Positions 27,606 to 36,522 are shown, counted from the first letter of the stretch. The stretch: 64,000 nt of DNA from JACKII01 sp965222315 (GCA_965222315.1 OZ244951.1:992001-1056000); one strand, 5' to 3'. Program-made: numbers and translations. The notes: generated by a model from the letters alone, not told the origin.

Positions 27606-27935
27606 CCGGGTTTACCGGAGGCTGATTGACGTTAGTTGCGCGGCCATGGCTTCAGTTTCCAGAGTTGCGTAGTAGTTGGCTTCGGCTTCCGCGGGCGGGA
27701 TGTTCCCGATGGGTTCAAGCAGACGACGGTTGTTGAACCAGTCGACCCATTCCAATGTGGCGTATTCGACGGCCTTAAAGCTGCCGCCAGATCTTCCGGA
27801 CGCCGTAGATTGGCCCTTTATCTTCGAACACGCGACGGATCTCGGGGCGCAAAGCCTCATCCCGGCGGGCATGATCTGACAGCCGGCCCGGATCGGCCCG
27901 CTTGGCCAGATGATCAAAATAGGTAGACGGGTAGG
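27606..27935 (-). pseudogene. Internally deleted IS3-family OrfB remnant
   Basis: Reading the reverse strand, one frame encodes the early part of an IS3-type OrfB (PSTYFDHLAKRADPGRLSDH, then ALRPEIRRVFEDKGPIYGVR up to WRQL and a stop). It then joins, in another frame, directly to the C-terminal part (KAVEYATLEWVDWFNNRRLL, ending AAQLTSISLR). The central DDE catalytic core, normally about 170 residues, is missing, so an internal deletion created the junction near 27780. This is a different IS3 subgroup from the neighbouring element, which abuts its truncated 5' end. Confidence 0.75.
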
Positions 27936-27980
27936 AGTGTCATAGCTGGAATTGCCCCACTTTCGTGGACAGTTTTTGGG

Positions 27981-28871
27981 TCACTCAGTTTGTGTCAGGT
28001 CATCTTGCCTTCGTTCGTATTCGCTGGGCGATAGGTATCCAAGCGCCGAGTGGCGGCGGGTCGGATTGTAGAAGCCCTCGATGAAGTGGAAGACCGCCAT
28101 CCTGGCTTCTGCATGCGACCGGAACCGCCGGCTATCCAGCAACTCGCACTCCAAGGTCGCGAAGAAGCTCTCGCACATGGCATTGTCATAGGCATCGCCG
28201 ACCGATCCGGTTGAAGGACGAACCCCAGCCTCCTTGCAACGGTTGCCAAAAGCCAACGACGTATATTGCGAGCCATTATCGGAGTGATGGATGACATCGC
28301 CGGGCTTGCGTACCGCGACCGCCATATCAAGGGCAGCCAGCACCAGCCGTGTCTTCAGGTTTGTTGAAAAGGCCCAGCCGACGATCCGGGGGACCAAGCA
28401 TCTAACACGACAGCCAGATAGATGAAGCCCACCACGGTTGGGACGTAGGTGGTGTCGGCTACCTGTTAGCCGGTAGGCGATGCTAGCATCGCCGTAAGGC
28501 CGGAGTGCATTGGCACTTTTGGCAGCAAAGTTCCGGCGCACCAGGTCGTTTGCAGACTGGTGATCCGGATGCGGCCACGTCGTTGCCGGCGCATTCCGGC
28601 GGCGGCTGACGCCTGTCAGAGAGGCCTTCCGCATCAACCGGGCCACGCGCTTCTGGCCAACGGCCACACCTTCGGCATGCAGTTCTGCGCGGATGCGGGG
28701 CGCGCCATAGGTGCCATGGGATCGCGCATGGATCGTGCGGATCTGCCGGGTCAGATTGGCATCCGCCGCAGCCCGAGCCGATGCTAGCCGTTTGCGCCAC
28801 GCATAATAGCCGGATCCAGAGACCTTCAGGACGCGTGCCATCGTGCGGATGGGATAAATGGCCTGGTGCAC
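27981..28871 (-). pseudogene. IS3-family transposase OrfB, frame-scrambled in the catalytic core
   Basis: The frame is open for 296 residues, but about 50 residues in the middle are out of register. After SANAL the expected WVADITYVPTW segment, which holds the first catalytic Asp, is replaced by unrelated residues. A neighbouring frame still reads ADTTYVPTVVGFIYLAVVLD. The shift begins at an insertion of about 40 bases containing the perfect palindrome GGCGATGCTAGCATCGCC (near 28477-28494). It ends at an apparent one-base loss before RIVGWAFS. The second Asp (SDNGSQY) and the Glu (CESFFATLE) remain. Without the first Asp it should be inactive. Confidence 0.75.
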
Positions 28872-28872
28872 G

Positions 28873-29211
28873 CTAATGAACTGCCAGACCCGTTCGGGTT
28901 GGCCTTGCTCTCCCGCGCGAACCAGGCTGCCGCCCCCGGATCAGGTCCGGGACATGCTTTGCCAAGATATCGCGCTCCTGCCACAGGCGGCGGTTTTCAC
29001 TACGTAGTTTGGATAATTCCTCGCGCTCGGCACTGGTCGTGCCATCCACACGCTTGCCGGCGTCGCGGTCCGCTTGCCGAACCCACTTCGCGATTGACTG
29101 TGCGGTTGGCTCGAATTCTTCGGAGAGCTCTTCCGGCGTTCGGCCCGAGTGGACCAAATCCACCATTTGACGGCGAAATTCCGGCGGATAAGCCGGTCGG
29201 TACCTTTGCAT
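28873..29211 (-). pseudogene. IS3-family OrfA, probably frameshifted near its end
   Basis: 112 residues from the ATG at 29211, which has a GGAGG site 8 bases upstream. The N-terminal helix-turn-helix (PPEFRRQMVDLVHSGRTPEE) and the leucine-zipper-like end (LRSENRRLWQERDILAK) are typical of OrfA. After ILAK the usual AAWFARE ending is found only in another frame, because about 23 bases with a GGACCTGATCC palindromic core lie between them. The OrfA tail here (HVPDLIRG onward) is therefore abnormal and the usual OrfA-OrfB frameshift region is displaced. Confidence 0.65.
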
Positions 29212-29265
29212 AGCGTACACCTCCGCTGATAGCTTCAAGGTGTCCACTGAAACGGGTCAACTCCA

Positions 29266-29718
29266 GGCGTCACCATCTCCCTGGCTATCACCACATTCGT
29301 AAACATGCTGGGCTGCAAAAGTAACGGCGTGGTTAACGACCAAACGCATGAACTCTCCGTGCCGGCGCGTCTGCAGCGGGCGGGGATGGAGATGCGGCTC
29401 ATTGACGAGAGAGCGTCGGGAGCTGGACCCGATGCCGCATTGGTTCGCCTGCTGACAAAGGCTTGGCGCATCCGCACCGCCGCGCTCAGGGGCACCGGCC
29501 GGTCCCTGACCGAGATCGCCGCTGGCCACAGCATCGGTGACAGCTATTCCGGCTGTCTGCTGCGCATCGCATTCCTTGCACCGGAGATTGTCGAGGCCAC
29601 CCTCGCCGGCAAGCAGCCGGTCGACCTGACCCCCAACCGACTGGCGGCTATTCCGGAAATCCCGGTCGACTGGGGCGAGCAGCACATGTTGATACTTGGT
29701 GCCGAAGCGCAGGCTTAA
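29266..29718 (+). pseudogene. Serine recombinase C-terminal remnant
   Basis: The frame ending at 29718 carries what looks like the last 110 residues of a large serine recombinase: PARLQRAGMEMRLI, then LTEIAAGHSIGDSYSGCLLR, then LAPEIVEATLAGKQPVDLTP and IPVDWGEQH. The N-terminal resolvase domain with the catalytic serine is absent; the frame runs straight back into the IS3 end. The element was probably truncated when the IS inserted. It lies between the IS and the 3' end of tRNA-Ser, where island integrase genes are often found. The following 270 bases up to the tRNA show no gene. Confidence 0.7.
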
Positions 29719-29988
29719 GCGCTCAATGCCCGGTATTGCAGAGAGGCCATTTCTGCCGAATCGGCGGGAAGACAGTGCCGGTTCTCAAAATCCTGGCAAA
29801 GATGCAGCGCTAACCGTACCGCCGAATTCCCAACCTGAGATAGCATCGCTATCAGCATCGTCTGCCAATGAATTGCCGCGTCTCAGCCAGCCAAAGGTAG
29901 GGAGATGTCCCGCTAAGCCTGGGGAAAACACAGTTGAATATTGCTCAACTAAAGGAATTTAACTATTTAATATCAAAATGTTAAGTCG

Positions 29989-30079
29989 TGGCGGAGAGAG
30001 AGGGATTCGAACCCTCGATACGCTGTTAACGTATACACACTTTCCAGGCGTGCGCCTTCAACCACTCGGCCACCTCTCC
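29989..30079 (-). tRNA. tRNA-Ser (GGA anticodon)
   Basis: The reverse strand gives a 91-base class II tRNA with acceptor GGAGAGG pairing with TCTCTCC, D-arm GGCCGAGTGG, anticodon loop CTGGAAA (anticodon complement at 30043-30045), a long variable arm and the T-arm GGTTCGAATCC. The CCA end is encoded in the DNA (29989-29991). It reads UCC/UCU serine codons. Its 3' end faces the IS and recombinase debris. Confidence 0.97.
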
Positions 30080-30197
30080 AGATTGGAACGGCGGAACTTA
30101 GTCAAATCAGATGCGTTGCGCAACGTCTCGCGCCATGGTTCGGTGCTCCGCAACGCCGCATGGCATGATAGGCCTGACCGGCATGGGTGAGACAGGG

Positions 30198-30494
30198 ATG
30201 GGTATGATGGTGGTTGGACGGATCTTCGGCGCGGTGCTGTTGCTCGCCGGTATTGCTAGCGGCGTTGGCGACCTGCTGAGCTGGCAGGAAACAGGCGCCT
30301 TCCGCTTGTCGGCAGCCGGCGAGCGCTGGTTCCAGTTCTCGCCGGACACGCTGAACCTTGCCCAGGCATTGACCCAACGTTACTTGGCCCCGGAGGTTTG
30401 GGACCCTTACATGCAAACCGTTTTGCTGTGGCCGGCGGTTTTGGTGCTGGGCGTTCCCGGTCTGGTTCTGTTGTGGCTGTTCCGGCGGCGCTGA
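30198..30494 (+). CDS. Small two-helix membrane protein
   Basis: 98 residues from the ATG at 30198. Other in-frame ATGs lie at 30183 and 30204, and a GGTGAG precedes 30198. The protein has a hydrophobic segment at each end (IFGAVLLLAGIASGVGDLL and LLWPAVLVLGVPGLVLLWLF) with a polar loop of about 45 residues between them and a terminal RRR. This is a topology common among small alphaproteobacterial inner-membrane proteins of unknown role. I do not recognise a named family. It stands alone between the tRNA and a convergent hydratase gene. Confidence 0.6.
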   Translation: MGMMVVGRIFGAVLLLAGIASGVGDLLSWQETGAFRLSAAGERWFQFSPDTLNLAQALTQRYLAPEVWDPYMQTVLLWPAVLVLGVPGLVLLWLFRRR

Positions 30495-30525
30495 TCGTCA
30501 GCACCGCCGGACAACGGGCGGAAAA

Positions 30526-31314
30526 TCAGGCGCCCTTCCAGACGGGCGGGCGTTTTTCCATGAAGGCGGTGCGGCCTTCCTTGTAGTCGGCGCTGTCGAA
30601 GCACATCTTGGCGACTTCGTCGATTTTGCTCATGTCCGGTTGCTTCTTGGAGAGTTCGCCCAGAATTACCTTGTGCGCCTTGATCGAGAGCGGCGCGTTG
30701 TTCGCCAGCGTCTCGCAATAGGCGCGGGTCTCGTCCTCCAGGGCTTCCGGTGAGAAGACCCGGTTGATCAGGCCGATGGAGAGCGCTTCCTGCTCGTCCA
30801 GGCGGCGCGCGCTGTAGAGGATATCCTTGGCGCGGGACGGACCGACCAGATTGTAGAGGTTGACGATGTTCTCGCCCGTATAGGCGATGGACAGGCGCGC
30901 TGCCGGGATACCGAAGGTGGAGCCTTCCGCGGCGAAGCGCATGTCCGCGGACATGGCGATGCCGAGCCCACCGCCCATGCAGAAGCCGCGGATCATGGCG
31001 ATGATGGGGCGGTCGAAATCGCGGATGGCGGAGCGGCCGGCGTCGGCGCGCTGGTTGTAAAGCTCTGTCATGGCGGCGTCGGCGCGCATTTTTTCGAACT
31101 GGCTGATGTCAGCGCCGGAGACGAAGGCCTTGTCGCCTGCGCCATGCATGACGACGACGCGGATGTCCGGGTCGGCCTTGAAATTGGCCATGATCTCGCC
31201 AGCAGCTTCCCACATCTCCAGCGACATGGCGTTGCGGCGTTCGGGGTTGTTGAAGGTCATCCAGCCAATGTGGCCGTCCTTCTTGCCAATCATTTTGTCG
31301 GTGGAAAGTTGCAT
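30526..31314 (-). CDS. Enoyl-CoA hydratase/isomerase family protein
   Basis: 262 residues, a normal crotonase length. The oxyanion-hole segments are present: AFVSGADISQF and GFCMGGGLGIAMSADMRFA. In classic hydratases the latter reads GGGxELA; here the Glu is replaced (GLGIA). The second glutamate position is also atypical (PAARLSIAYTGENIV). Activity may therefore be that of an isomerase, a hydrolase or another crotonase reaction rather than hydration. It probably acts in fatty or aromatic acid CoA metabolism in the cytosol. The gene is transcribed alone. Confidence 0.88.
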   Translation of the reverse strand: MQLSTDKMIGKKDGHIGWMTFNNPERRNAMSLEMWEAAGEIMANFKADPDIRVVVMHGAGDKAFVSGADISQFEKMRADAAMTELYNQRADAGRSAIRDFDRPIIAMIRGFCMGGGLGIAMSADMRFAAEGSTFGIPAARLSIAYTGENIVNLYNLVGPSRAKDILYSARRLDEQEALSIGLINRVFSPEALEDETRAYCETLANNAPLSIKAHKVILGELSKKQPDMSKIDEVAKMCFDSADYKEGRTAFMEKRPPVWKGA

Positions 31315-31400
31315 TTGGGCAAGCCTCGTATCGGAGATTAGAGATGGTGTGTTTTACGGCCTAGCGCCGGCTTGCGCCAGAGAAAGCCGTAATGTCCGCT

Positions 31401-32432
31401 CTAATGCGGGCCAAAGGGGGCGAGGTGGCGGCGGAACAGGGCGGCGCAGGCGGTCCAGGAGAAACCTTCCGCATAGGCACGACAATTGCTGCGGGCGGCG
31501 GGCAAGGCGCGGTCGATGGCAGTGCCGAGATCATCGTTGAGGCAGCCGATGGAGGCCGGACCGCCGACTGCGGGGCCGATCACGTCCACCGGGCCCATGA
31601 CGGGATATGCCGCGACGGGCACGCCGCTTGCGAGTGCCTCCAGCATGACCAGGCCGAACGTGTCGGTGCGGCTGGGGAAGACGAAAACGTCGGCGGCGCG
31701 ATAGACCTCCGCCAACTGTTCGCCGAATTTTGCGCCCATGAAATGAACTTCGGGGTGCGCACGCACCAAGTCGGCGCGGGCAGGACCGTCGCCGACTACC
31801 AGCTTCATGCCAGGCCGGTCGAGGCTCAGGAAATCGGGCAGACCCTTTTCGACTGCCAGCCTACCGACATAGAGCATCACTGGCTCTGGCAATGCGGCGG
31901 CCCAGGTGGGTTTCGGGCCGGGCCGGAACAGGGCTGTGTCCACGCCGCGGGTCCATTGCGCCAGGTTGCGGAAGCCGCGGGCTTCCAAGTCGCGCAGCAC
32001 GCTGGGCGTCGGTGGCATGACCCGGGCAGCCGGGCCGTGGAACCAGCGGATCATCGCGTAGGACCAGCGCACCGGCAGGCGGACGCGGGCATGGATATAT
32101 TCGGGAAACCGGGTGTGGAAGGATGTTGTGAAGGGCAGATTGCGTTTGCGCATATAGCGCCGCGCCAGGAATCCGAGCGGCCCCTCCGTCGCGATGTGCA
32201 CGGCGTCGGGCTGGAATGCCTCTATCCGCCGGGCGATGGCGCGCGGTCCTGCAATGGCGAGCCGGATTTCCGGGTAGGTGGGGCAGGGAATGTTGCGGAA
32301 TTCGGCGGGGGTCACGAATTCCACCACGTCGCCGCCGCGGCGCAATTCCTCTCCGACCAAGGAAAGGGTCCGCACCACGCCGTTGACCTGCGGGTGCCAA
32401 GCGTCGGTAACGATCAGGATGCGCAGGCTCAA
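31401..32432 (-). CDS. Family 4 glycosyltransferase (MgtA-like)
   Basis: 343 residues of GT-B type. The N-terminal half contains VTDAWHPQVNGVVRTL and FTTSFHTRFPEY, both typical of alpha-mannosyltransferases that act on lipid acceptors. The C-terminal half contains MLYVGRLAVEKGLPDFL and SRTDTFGLVMLEALASGVPV with the E-x7-E-type catalytic pair. It starts three bases after the stop of the LpxH-like gene and is read in the same direction, so the two are likely co-transcribed. Together they suggest modification of a membrane glycolipid. Donor and acceptor cannot be told from sequence. Confidence 0.85.
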   Translation of the reverse strand: MSLRILIVTDAWHPQVNGVVRTLSLVGEELRRGGDVVEFVTPAEFRNIPCPTYPEIRLAIAGPRAIARRIEAFQPDAVHIATEGPLGFLARRYMRKRNLPFTTSFHTRFPEYIHARVRLPVRWSYAMIRWFHGPAARVMPPTPSVLRDLEARGFRNLAQWTRGVDTALFRPGPKPTWAAALPEPVMLYVGRLAVEKGLPDFLSLDRPGMKLVVGDGPARADLVRAHPEVHFMGAKFGEQLAEVYRAADVFVFPSRTDTFGLVMLEALASGVPVAAYPVMGPVDVIGPAVGGPASIGCLNDDLGTAIDRALPAARSNCRAYAEGFSWTACAALFRRHLAPFGPH

Positions 32433-32435
32433 TTG

Positions 32436-33257
32436 CTAAGCCCGCGCGGTGACGCCAGTGGCAAACGGAATGCTTTCGATGCCTTGCCCGGCGGCCTGGC
32501 GGTCGGTCAGGGGCACGGTCCAGCGTAGCAGTTCGAGGCGGCCATCCTCGTGCTCCACCAGGGCGGTGCAGCTTTCCACCCAGTCGCCGTCATTGGCATA
32601 GAGGATGCCGCCGATCTCCCGCACCTCCGGGTGGTGGATGTGACCGCAGACGACGCCGTCCGCACCGCGCTGTCTGGCCATGTCCGCCACGCTTTTCTCG
32701 AACTTGCCGATATGGGCGACAGCGTTTTTGACCCTGTATTTCAGGTAGGCCGAGAGCGACCAGTAGCGGTAGCCGAGCTTTTTCCGGGCAAGATTGAAGA
32801 ACACATTAATGACCATGGCTGCCCGGTAGGCCCAGTCGCCGATATGGGCGAGCCACTTGGCCGACTGCACCACCGCGTCCAACTCGTCGCCATGTATAAT
32901 CAGCAGGCGGCGGCCATCGGCGGTCTCATGAATCAGGTCCCGGTGAACCTCAATCCCGCCGAATTGGTGATCGACGAAGGGACGGGCGAACTCGTCGTGA
33001 TTGCCGGGCACGAAGAGAACGCGGGTGCCTTTCCGCGCCTTGCGCAGCAGCTTCTGCACCACGTCATTGTGCGCCTGCGGCCAGTACCATGCACTTTTCA
33101 GCCGCCAGCCATCGACAATGTCGCCGACGAGATACAGGGTATCGCTCTCGGTATGCTTCAGGAAATCGAGCAGCAGTTCGGCCTGGCAGCCTTTGGAGCC
33201 CAGATGCACGTCTGATATCCAGATGGTGCGGTAGCGGTAGGTCTGCGTCATCAGCAT
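32436..33257 (-). CDS. LpxH-like metallophosphoesterase (UDP-2,3-diacylglucosamine diphosphatase family)
   Basis: 273 residues. All calcineurin-like metal motifs are present: SDVHLGS, GDIVDGW, GNHDEF, HGDELD and GHIHHPE. The insertion between GDELD and GHIHH (near residues 130-185) is the lipid-binding cap of the COG2908/LpxH group. The ATG at 33257 has GGAG eight bases upstream. LpxH removes UMP from UDP-2,3-diacylglucosamine to make lipid X in lipid A synthesis. However, many alphaproteobacteria use LpxI and keep LpxH-like proteins for other roles, so the substrate is uncertain. Pairing with a glycosyltransferase supports a glycolipid role. Confidence 0.85.
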   Translation of the reverse strand: MLMTQTYRYRTIWISDVHLGSKGCQAELLLDFLKHTESDTLYLVGDIVDGWRLKSAWYWPQAHNDVVQKLLRKARKGTRVLFVPGNHDEFARPFVDHQFGGIEVHRDLIHETADGRRLLIIHGDELDAVVQSAKWLAHIGDWAYRAAMVINVFFNLARKKLGYRYWSLSAYLKYRVKNAVAHIGKFEKSVADMARQRGADGVVCGHIHHPEVREIGGILYANDGDWVESCTALVEHEDGRLELLRWTVPLTDRQAAGQGIESIPFATGVTARA

Positions 33258-33373
33258 CGGCTAGCTCCGGGCCGCGTGGGGAGGCAGTCGGTCGCGGGGT
33301 AGTGAAAGGTCTAAAACGCCAACGCCTCGTAATCAACTAAGGTTACGATTCGACGACGATCCGGGAGTGATCG

Positions 33374-34753
33374 ATGCCTGCGCCAACCATTGTTCTTTTC
33401 CGCCGCGATTTGCGTGCCGCCGACAACCCGGCGTTGACCGCTGCCATGCAGGCCGGACCTGCCGTTGCGCTCTATGTTCTGGACGATGCGGCGGATGGCA
33501 GACCCTTGGGCGGTGCAGGGCGGTGGTGGCTGTACCATGCCCTGTCGCGTTTGCGCGAGCAATTGGCCGCGCTTGGCGTGCCACTGATTCTCCGCCGCGG
33601 TGGCCAGAAGGAACACGCGGTGGCGGTGGTGGAGACCATCGGGGCAGGGGGGGTGTATTGGAACCGCCGCTACACGCCCTGGGGTGTTGCGATCGATCGC
33701 CAGTTGAAGACGGAAGCCAGGGATAAAGGGCTTGCCGCCGAAAGCTTTGCGTCGAACTACCTGCGTGAGCCCTGGGAGGCGAAGACCAAGCAGGGCGGCT
33801 GGTTCAAGGTATTCACCCCATTCTATAAGGCCTGCATGGCTTTGGGGGAGCCGTCCGCGCCGCTGCCCGCGCCAGAAGCGCAGGCAAGCCCGCAGCTCGC
33901 CGTTCCGTCTGATGCGTTGGACGATTGGGGCCTTCTGCCAACGAAGCCGGACTGGGCAGGGGGGCTGCGGGAGACCTGGCCATCTGGATCTGGCGCAGGT
34001 GAGGCGCGGTTGGCACATTTTCTGGACGAGGCCGTGCAGGACTACGGAACGGCGCGTAACCGGCCTGACCTGGATGGCACGTCGGCCTTGTCGCCGTATC
34101 TGGCCTTTGGGGAACTGTCGCCCCGGCAGATTTGGCATGCGGCACGCTATGCCCAGGACGCCGAGCCGGCCAAGAGCGCGGGCGCAGAATCCTTCCTGCG
34201 GGAACTGGTCTGGCGGGATTTCTCCTCGAACTTGCTCTACCATTTCCCGGAACTGGGCGAGCGGCCTTTTCAGGCGAAATTCGAAGATTTTCCCTGGGCT
34301 AACGATCCTGCTGCCTTGAAAGCCTGGCAGAAAGGTGAAACCGGCTATCCTTGGATTGATGCAGGAATGCGCCAGCTTTGGCACTCGGGCTGGGTGCATA
34401 ACCGCGTGCGCATGGGTGTTGCCAGCTTCCTGACCAAGCACCTGCTGATCTCATGGAAAGAAGGTGAGGCCTGGTTCTGGGACACGCTGGTCGATGCAGA
34501 CCCGGCCCAGAATATCGCCAACTGGCAATGGATTGCTGGCTGCGGGGCCGATGCAGCACCCTATTTCCGCATCTTCAACCCGATCACCCAGGGTGCCAAG
34601 TTCGACGAGACCGGCGCCTATCTCGCCCGCTGGCAGCCGGGCGCTCTCAGCTACGAACCGGGAGCTGGCGGTACCGCAGCCATTGTGGACCACAAGCCGG
34701 CGCGCCAAAGAGCCCTTGCCGCTCTGCAATCCCTGACTGACAGCGGGGAATAG
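33374..34753 (+). CDS. phrB: Deoxyribodipyrimidine photo-lyase
   Basis: 459 residues, class I CPD photolyase length. The N-terminal antenna-binding Rossmann domain begins TIVLFRRDLRAADNPAL. The FAD-binding helical domain has TGYPWIDAGMRQL, WVHNRVRMGVASFLTKHL and NWQWIAGCGADAAPYFRIFNP, which are the hallmark blocks of photolyases with the electron-transfer tryptophans. A GGGAGTG site precedes the ATG. It repairs cyclobutane pyrimidine dimers using near-UV or blue light. A cryptochrome cannot be excluded by motif alone, but the text looks like a repair enzyme. Confidence 0.95.
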   Translation: MPAPTIVLFRRDLRAADNPALTAAMQAGPAVALYVLDDAADGRPLGGAGRWWLYHALSRLREQLAALGVPLILRRGGQKEHAVAVVETIGAGGVYWNRRYTPWGVAIDRQLKTEARDKGLAAESFASNYLREPWEAKTKQGGWFKVFTPFYKACMALGEPSAPLPAPEAQASPQLAVPSDALDDWGLLPTKPDWAGGLRETWPSGSGAGEARLAHFLDEAVQDYGTARNRPDLDGTSALSPYLAFGELSPRQIWHAARYAQDAEPAKSAGAESFLRELVWRDFSSNLLYHFPELGERPFQAKFEDFPWANDPAALKAWQKGETGYPWIDAGMRQLWHSGWVHNRVRMGVASFLTKHLLISWKEGEAWFWDTLVDADPAQNIANWQWIAGCGADAAPYFRIFNPITQGAKFDETGAYLARWQPGALSYEPGAGGTAAIVDHKPARQRALAALQSLTDSGE

Positions 34754-34812
34754 TTTCCCTATTCTATCCTGGCCTTAAGCCCGTTCGCGCCCCGCAAAAG
34801 GAAGTTGCGCCG

Positions 34813-36522
34813 ATGCCATTGCTCGACGTTAAGAACCTAACCGTTGTCTATCCGACCCGAGCAGGCAAGTTTACGGCAGTGCGCGATGTGACCTTCTCTG
34901 TCGATCCCGGGGAGATACTCGGAATTGTTGGGGAATCGGGGGCTGGTAAGTCCACGATCTCTACCGCGATTACCCGCCTGATCGACTATCCGGGCTATAT
35001 CGAAACGGGGTCTGTCGTTCTCAATGGCACCGACCTGATGGCGCTGCCGGACGATGAGATGCAGGCCATGCGCGGCAAGCGGATCGGCGTGATTTTCCAG
35101 GACCCGCTGACGGCGCTGAACCCGGTGCTGACCGTGGGTTTCCAGATCATGGAGACCATAAGGCTGCACTTGGGCCTGACGGGGGATGCGCTTCGGGCGC
35201 GGGCGACGGACCTGCTCCGCCAGGTGGGCATACCGGAGCCGGAGCACCGGCTAAGCCAGTACCCGCACCAATTCTCCGGCGGTATGCGTCAGCGCGTGGT
35301 CATCGCCATCGCGCTCGCGGGGGAGCCGGAACTGCTGCTGGCGGACGAGCCGACCACCGCGCTGGACGTGTCGATCCAGTCGGAAATCCTGGCACTGATC
35401 AAGAACCTGTGCCGCGACCGGCAGTTGGGCGTGATCCTGATCACCCACGACATGGCCGTGATCAACGAGGTGACGGATCGCGTGGCCGTCATGCTGCACG
35501 GCCGCATGATTGAGGTGGACAAGACCCTCAACATCGTCAACCGGCCGACCCACCAGTATACCCAAAGCCTGATCGCAGCCGTGCCGCGCACCGACGTAAA
35601 GCTGGAGCGGTTCGAACTGGTCCATGCCAGCGCGGAAGCCGGTAACCTGTCCACGACCGAAAGCATGAGCCGCCGGCTCACATGGTTCGACGGGCTGGAG
35701 CGGGCCGCCGACCGGGATACGCCGCTGGTGAAGGTAGAGGATATCTCCATCGACTTCGTCAAGACCAAGGGCTTGATAAAACGCTTCAACACCTATTTCC
35801 GGGCCGTCGACAAGGTGTCGTTCGAAATCAAGCAGGGCGAGACCTTCGGCCTGGTTGGGGAGAGCGGCAGCGGCAAGTCCACGGTGGCGAAGATGATCGT
35901 CGGCCTGGAAAGCCCGGTGGAAGGGCGTATTACCTACGACGGCCGGGACATCACCAACCTTGCGCGCGACCCTAGCCTGCGCAAGGCGAACGTGGACATG
36001 CAGATCATCTTTCAGGATCCGTTTTCCAGCCTCAATCCGCGCATGCGGGTGCGGGAGATCATCTCGGAGCCGGTGATCCATCACGGCATGGCCAACCAAT
36101 CGGCGGCGCGGCAACTGGCGGCGGACGTGCTGCAGCGGGTGGGTCTGGATGCCGACGCCGGCGCGAAATACCCGCACCAGTTCTCCGGCGGTCAGCGCCA
36201 GCGCATCTGTATCGCCCGTGCGCTGGTGATGCGCCCGCGCTTTCTGATCTGCGACGAGCCGACGAGCGCGCTGGACGTGTCGATCCAGGCCTCTCTGCTG
36301 AACCTGCTGAAGGATTTGCAGGACGATCTGGGCCTGACCATGTTGTTTATCAGCCACGATCTGGCCGTCATCAGGCAAATGTGCGACCGAATTGCGGTAA
36401 TGAGATACGGCGAATTGTGTGAGGTGGCGGACTCAGAGACCTTGTTCGAAGACCCGCGCCACGAATACACGCAGGAATTGCTGCACCTGATGCCGAAGTT
36501 CAGCCGGGAAGTGGCGGCGTAA
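34813..36522 (+). CDS. Tandem ABC transporter ATPase (oligopeptide/nickel type, DppD-DppF fused)
   Basis: 569 residues with two complete ABC cassettes. The first has GESGAGKS, FSGGMRQR and LLLADEP (residues about 38-185). The second has GESGSGKS, FSGGQRQR and FLICDEP (about 350-485). Each is followed by the oligopeptide-type C-terminal extension (PTHQYTQSLIAAVPR and PRHEYTQELLHLMP). Such fused ATPases power peptide, opine or glycoside importers with two permeases and a binding protein. No permease or binding protein gene is adjacent, so partners lie elsewhere. It has no membrane segments. The stop codon overlaps the T-run of the dps terminator. Confidence 0.93.
   Translation: MPLLDVKNLTVVYPTRAGKFTAVRDVTFSVDPGEILGIVGESGAGKSTISTAITRLIDYPGYIETGSVVLNGTDLMALPDDEMQAMRGKRIGVIFQDPLTALNPVLTVGFQIMETIRLHLGLTGDALRARATDLLRQVGIPEPEHRLSQYPHQFSGGMRQRVVIAIALAGEPELLLADEPTTALDVSIQSEILALIKNLCRDRQLGVILITHDMAVINEVTDRVAVMLHGRMIEVDKTLNIVNRPTHQYTQSLIAAVPRTDVKLERFELVHASAEAGNLSTTESMSRRLTWFDGLERAADRDTPLVKVEDISIDFVKTKGLIKRFNTYFRAVDKVSFEIKQGETFGLVGESGSGKSTVAKMIVGLESPVEGRITYDGRDITNLARDPSLRKANVDMQIIFQDPFSSLNPRMRVREIISEPVIHHGMANQSAARQLAADVLQRVGLDADAGAKYPHQFSGGQRQRICIARALVMRPRFLICDEPTSALDVSIQASLLNLLKDLQDDLGLTMLFISHDLAVIRQMCDRIAVMRYGELCEVADSETLFEDPRHEYTQELLHLMPKFSREVAA

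Larger units (their letters stand above)
27947..29265 (-). mobile_element. IS3-family insertion sequence, degenerate copy (about 1319 bp)
   Basis: The ends are imperfect inverted repeats beginning TGGA: the left end at 27947 reads TGGAATTGCCCCACTTTCG and the right end, read inward from 29265, gives TGGAGTTGACCCGTTTCAG. Length and two-ORF organisation (orfA 28873-29211, orfB 27981-28871) fit IS3. No clear 3-4 bp target duplication is visible (AGC against GGC). The same right end is found in the remnant at 7818-8086. Both reading frames show damage, so the copy is probably immobile. Confidence 0.85.

Noticed and set aside
29989..30079. A duplicate tRNA-Ser 3' end as an island attachment site
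   Set aside because: No second copy of the T-arm and acceptor sequence was seen elsewhere in the window.
35251..36378. Long reverse-strand ORF opposite the tandem ABC ATPase gene
   Set aside because: It mirrors a clear coding gene in high-GC DNA and has no family features or ribosome binding site.
34813..36522. Tandem ABC ATPase as a possible type I exporter for the RTX protein
   Set aside because: It lacks membrane segments and peptidase parts and matches oligopeptide-type importer ATPases.
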